Shown here in pieces: positions 61,642-64,000 of a stretch of DNA of 64,000 nucleotides (position 1 is the stretch's first letter; each line of letters starts with the position of its first letter). Source of the DNA: Amorphochlora amoebiformis (lineage: Eukaryota > Cercozoa > Chlorarachniophyceae); NCBI GenBank assembly GCA_054601695.1, contig BAAHQB010000030.1, positions 310,001 to 374,000 of the forward strand, in the 5' to 3' direction. The position numbers were made by a program, and so were the translations under genes. The notes under the pieces are model-generated. The model was not told the origin of the DNA and did not search any database. It worked only from the letters and a program-made list of their open reading frames with translations.

Positions 61642-62077
61642 TATACATATGTGTATATTTATGTATGCAAACTATATACATATGTGTACATTTATGTATG
61701 CAAACTATATACAAATCTACTATATCAATACATATTGAATATATCATGGTTAGCGCAGTGTTATGGTATACCACTGGTAGTCCAGGATTTGGTTGAGACC
61801 AGTACGTTTAGATGATGACGGGTTTACGTATAAGCTTCTCCACACTCGAGAGAATTCGGGAGATCGTCTACAAGTGTTCGAGAACCTTCGAGAATCCTTT
61901 TGGAACCTTCGAGTGGATACCAGAATCCCACCCCACAACAGGATATTACTAAGCTTAGATCTCTAGCGATCTCCAGTGAATCTCGAGCGATATCGGACTA
62001 GTTCTATGTGCAGTGTACTACAATGCTATCTAAGCCGGCCTACACCTACACCATGCTGGGCTAGGAACTTGTACATA

Positions 62078-62109
<32 letters not shown>

Positions 62110-62472
62110 TATATACATTTATTTACATATGCATACATGCAGTGATAAATAGACCTTAGCAATATCCTCGGGTACCGACAACTTTATTTTTCCTCAAGGT
62201 TAAGGTTAAGGTTAGGCTTGAGTTAAACATTATACCTCATCAAAATCGTGCTACTGGCTCATAACCTTAGCGCTAATCCACCTTAACCTAACCGTAACCT
62301 TAACCTAGCTGTACCCGTGCTCTTAATACCCTCTCTAATGAGCTCGACGGACTGTGAAATTTGAAAAGAAGCGTTTATCCCTGTGGTGAGTGTTAAGGAT
62401 CAGGGTTAAGGTTAGGTTTAGGTTCAAAGATTTTATTTTTAATACGTACATACATCTACATATATGTATGTA

Positions 62473-62512
<40 letters not shown>

Positions 62513-63156
62513 CATATATCGTATAGATATTTAGTTAAGCAGACAACAAACTTTTGATATAAATGTATACTAAAATTATATTTATGCGATATGGCGTACA
62601 GATAATTTCCAAACCTCAATGGAAGAAACTCATAATCAGCATTTTAAATCAAATACCCTTTACTCTCTGGCCTGTACATAACTATAATGTGTTGCTATAT
62701 ACATATATTATATATATATATATATATATATGTGTATACATATACAACACTTATCTATATAACCCTAAAAAAAGGAATGGACCAGAGAAATGAAGCGGAA
62801 AATCACCTAATTTCTGCCTCTCGTCGTGATATGGTATCTTGCCTTTGCTCAGGATCTACGGTGGTGATTAAGTGAAATAGGGCTACGGTTAGGGCAATTG
62901 TATTGTTAGGTTAGGGTTAGGGTTTGGGTTGCCTCCCAGAAGGTGACGCCTACGGACCAGATGTCAGCAGATTTTTTGAATCTGGAGATATTATATATAT
63001 ATATATATATGAATATAATATATGCAATACATATATATGTGCAATATATATTATATATATTATATAGATATTTATATATATGCATGAATACAATTTACTA
63101 TATTATCCATACATACATACATATATAATATATATATATATATATATATGTAAATA

Positions 63157-63209
<53 letters not shown>

Positions 63210-63455
63210 TGTAGATATGTATGTATATATATGTTTATATATATATATATATATACATACATACATATATACGCATATGCAATACATTTATATGTATTGT
63301 AATGCATTTTTTCTTAGGTAAATATGTATATGTATATTATACATTATATATTACATATGTGTGTGTGTATGCGTAGTTTATTTACACATGTAAGTTTACA
63401 TACGTTTATGTTACGTTTATATATATATATATATATGTGTATATATGTATAAATC

Positions 63456-63490
<35 letters not shown>

Positions 63491-63884
63491 ATAATAAAAG
63501 TATGTGTATGTGTACTACACATTCTCTATTACTCATTCATATAGTTATATACATGAATATTGTATATATATATATATATATAAATGTATATATATCTGTA
63601 TGTATGTATATATATAATATATATATATATTATATATATATATATGTTTTAAACATTCCTAAATACATATTTATCTTCCCTATAATAATATATATATATA
63701 TATATATATACATATGTCCATACTTGTTTGTCGTCAAAGCCTCAGGCGCAGTCCACTGCCATGGGACCTATGTAGATAGTAGATTTAAATATGCATATAT
63801 GTTGCATGTCTAGGTAAATACATATTACAATTTATACATATATATATATATATATATACATATGTGTGTGTATACATAAGACAC

Positions 63885-63916
<32 letters not shown>

Positions 63917-64000
63917 CTTCGAACAACACACATATTCACCTGCGAGTGATTTGTATAGTAAACCTTATCCTCCATCTTCCTTGCAAGTCCATAATCTGCC
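59635..64000 (-). CDS. Protein kinase, tyrosine-kinase-like, C-terminal half (5' end outside window)
   Basis: Exons on the minus strand: 63940-64000 (continues beyond), 63724-63767, 62933-62981, 62807-62855, 62330-62380, 62155-62192, 61205-61278, 60647-60692, 60087-60153, then less certain 59771-59784 and 59635-59720. Protein kinases transfer phosphate from ATP. Seen in order are ADYGLARKM (DYG in place of DFG, metal binding), an activation segment ending [11 protein letters not shown] (APE motif), [14 protein letters not shown] (subdomain IX Asp), [26 protein letters not shown] and [14 protein letters not shown] (subdomain XI Arg). The spacing and the WTAPEAL and SKGKIPY words resemble tyrosine or TKL kinases. 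The catalytic HRD loop is outside the window. The intron after exon 62933-62981 starts with GC. An acidic tail ([13 protein letters not shown]) may follow the kinase core. The stop is not located. Confidence 0.85.
61747..62060 (+). mobile_element. tRNA-derived SINE-like element
   Basis: Begins ggttagcgcagtgttatggt (A-box-like), then ccactggtagtccag, then ggttgagacc (weak B-box-like). The head matches the minus-strand element at 23405-23660 (gttagcgcagtg, ggtagtccag). The remaining 250 bp are CTAG/TCGAG-rich and unlike that element. It lies in a kinase intron, antisense to the gene. The right boundary is approximate. Confidence 0.55.

Overview
This is nuclear DNA of a eukaryote, and the genes are split into many short exons (14 to about 150 nt). 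The introns are inflated by (TA)n microsatellites and telomere-like CCCTAA/TTAGGG tracts. Almost all long open frames read Tyr-Ile repeats and are TA tracts, not genes. I rebuilt the real genes by eye, requiring GT-AG (rarely GC-AG) borders, matching codon phase at every junction and recognisable family motifs. The chains close in frame over up to 33 exons.

Layout: (1) 55-1612 (+), 3' part of an unrecognised gene A. (2) 3745-7706 (-), a selenocysteine glutathione peroxidase (GPx), copy A. (3) 7845-11924 (+), a decayed 5' half of a bacterial-type release factor RF2 gene (prfB). About 499-12090 is then repeated in direct orientation as about 12212-25978. (4) 12275-14690, gene A copy B, without its 5' exon. 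(5) 16821-21075 (-), GPx copy B. (6) 21205-32479 (+), the complete prfB gene. The duplication therefore broke inside gene A on one side and inside prfB on the other. (7) 35075-48675 (+), a dynein axonemal assembly factor 4 (DNAAF4/DYX1C1) homologue with an enlarged TPR region. (8) 49100-54835 (-), a CPBP/CAAX-type intramembrane protease. (9) 54912-57245 (+), an ankyrin-repeat protein. (10) 59635 to the window end (-), a tyrosine-kinase-like protein kinase whose N-terminal half lies outside.

What it suggests: a ciliated or flagellated stage (DNAAF4), selenoprotein synthesis (GPx with in-frame UGA), and an organelle that uses UGA stops (RF2). RF2 begins with a signal-peptide-like segment followed by a Ser/Arg-rich stretch, as expected for a plastid of secondary origin. 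An alga with a complex plastid fits best; a chlorarachniophyte-like organism is one possibility, but the sequence does not prove it.

The genes do not form a pathway. GPx/prfB and protease/ankyrin are head-to-head pairs with short shared upstream regions. Gene A/GPx, DNAAF4/protease and ankyrin/kinase are tail-to-tail. Intergenic segments differ from introns: they are poorer in TA repeats and often rich in CTAG. tRNA-derived SINE-like insertions are present, one of them only in copy B of the duplication.
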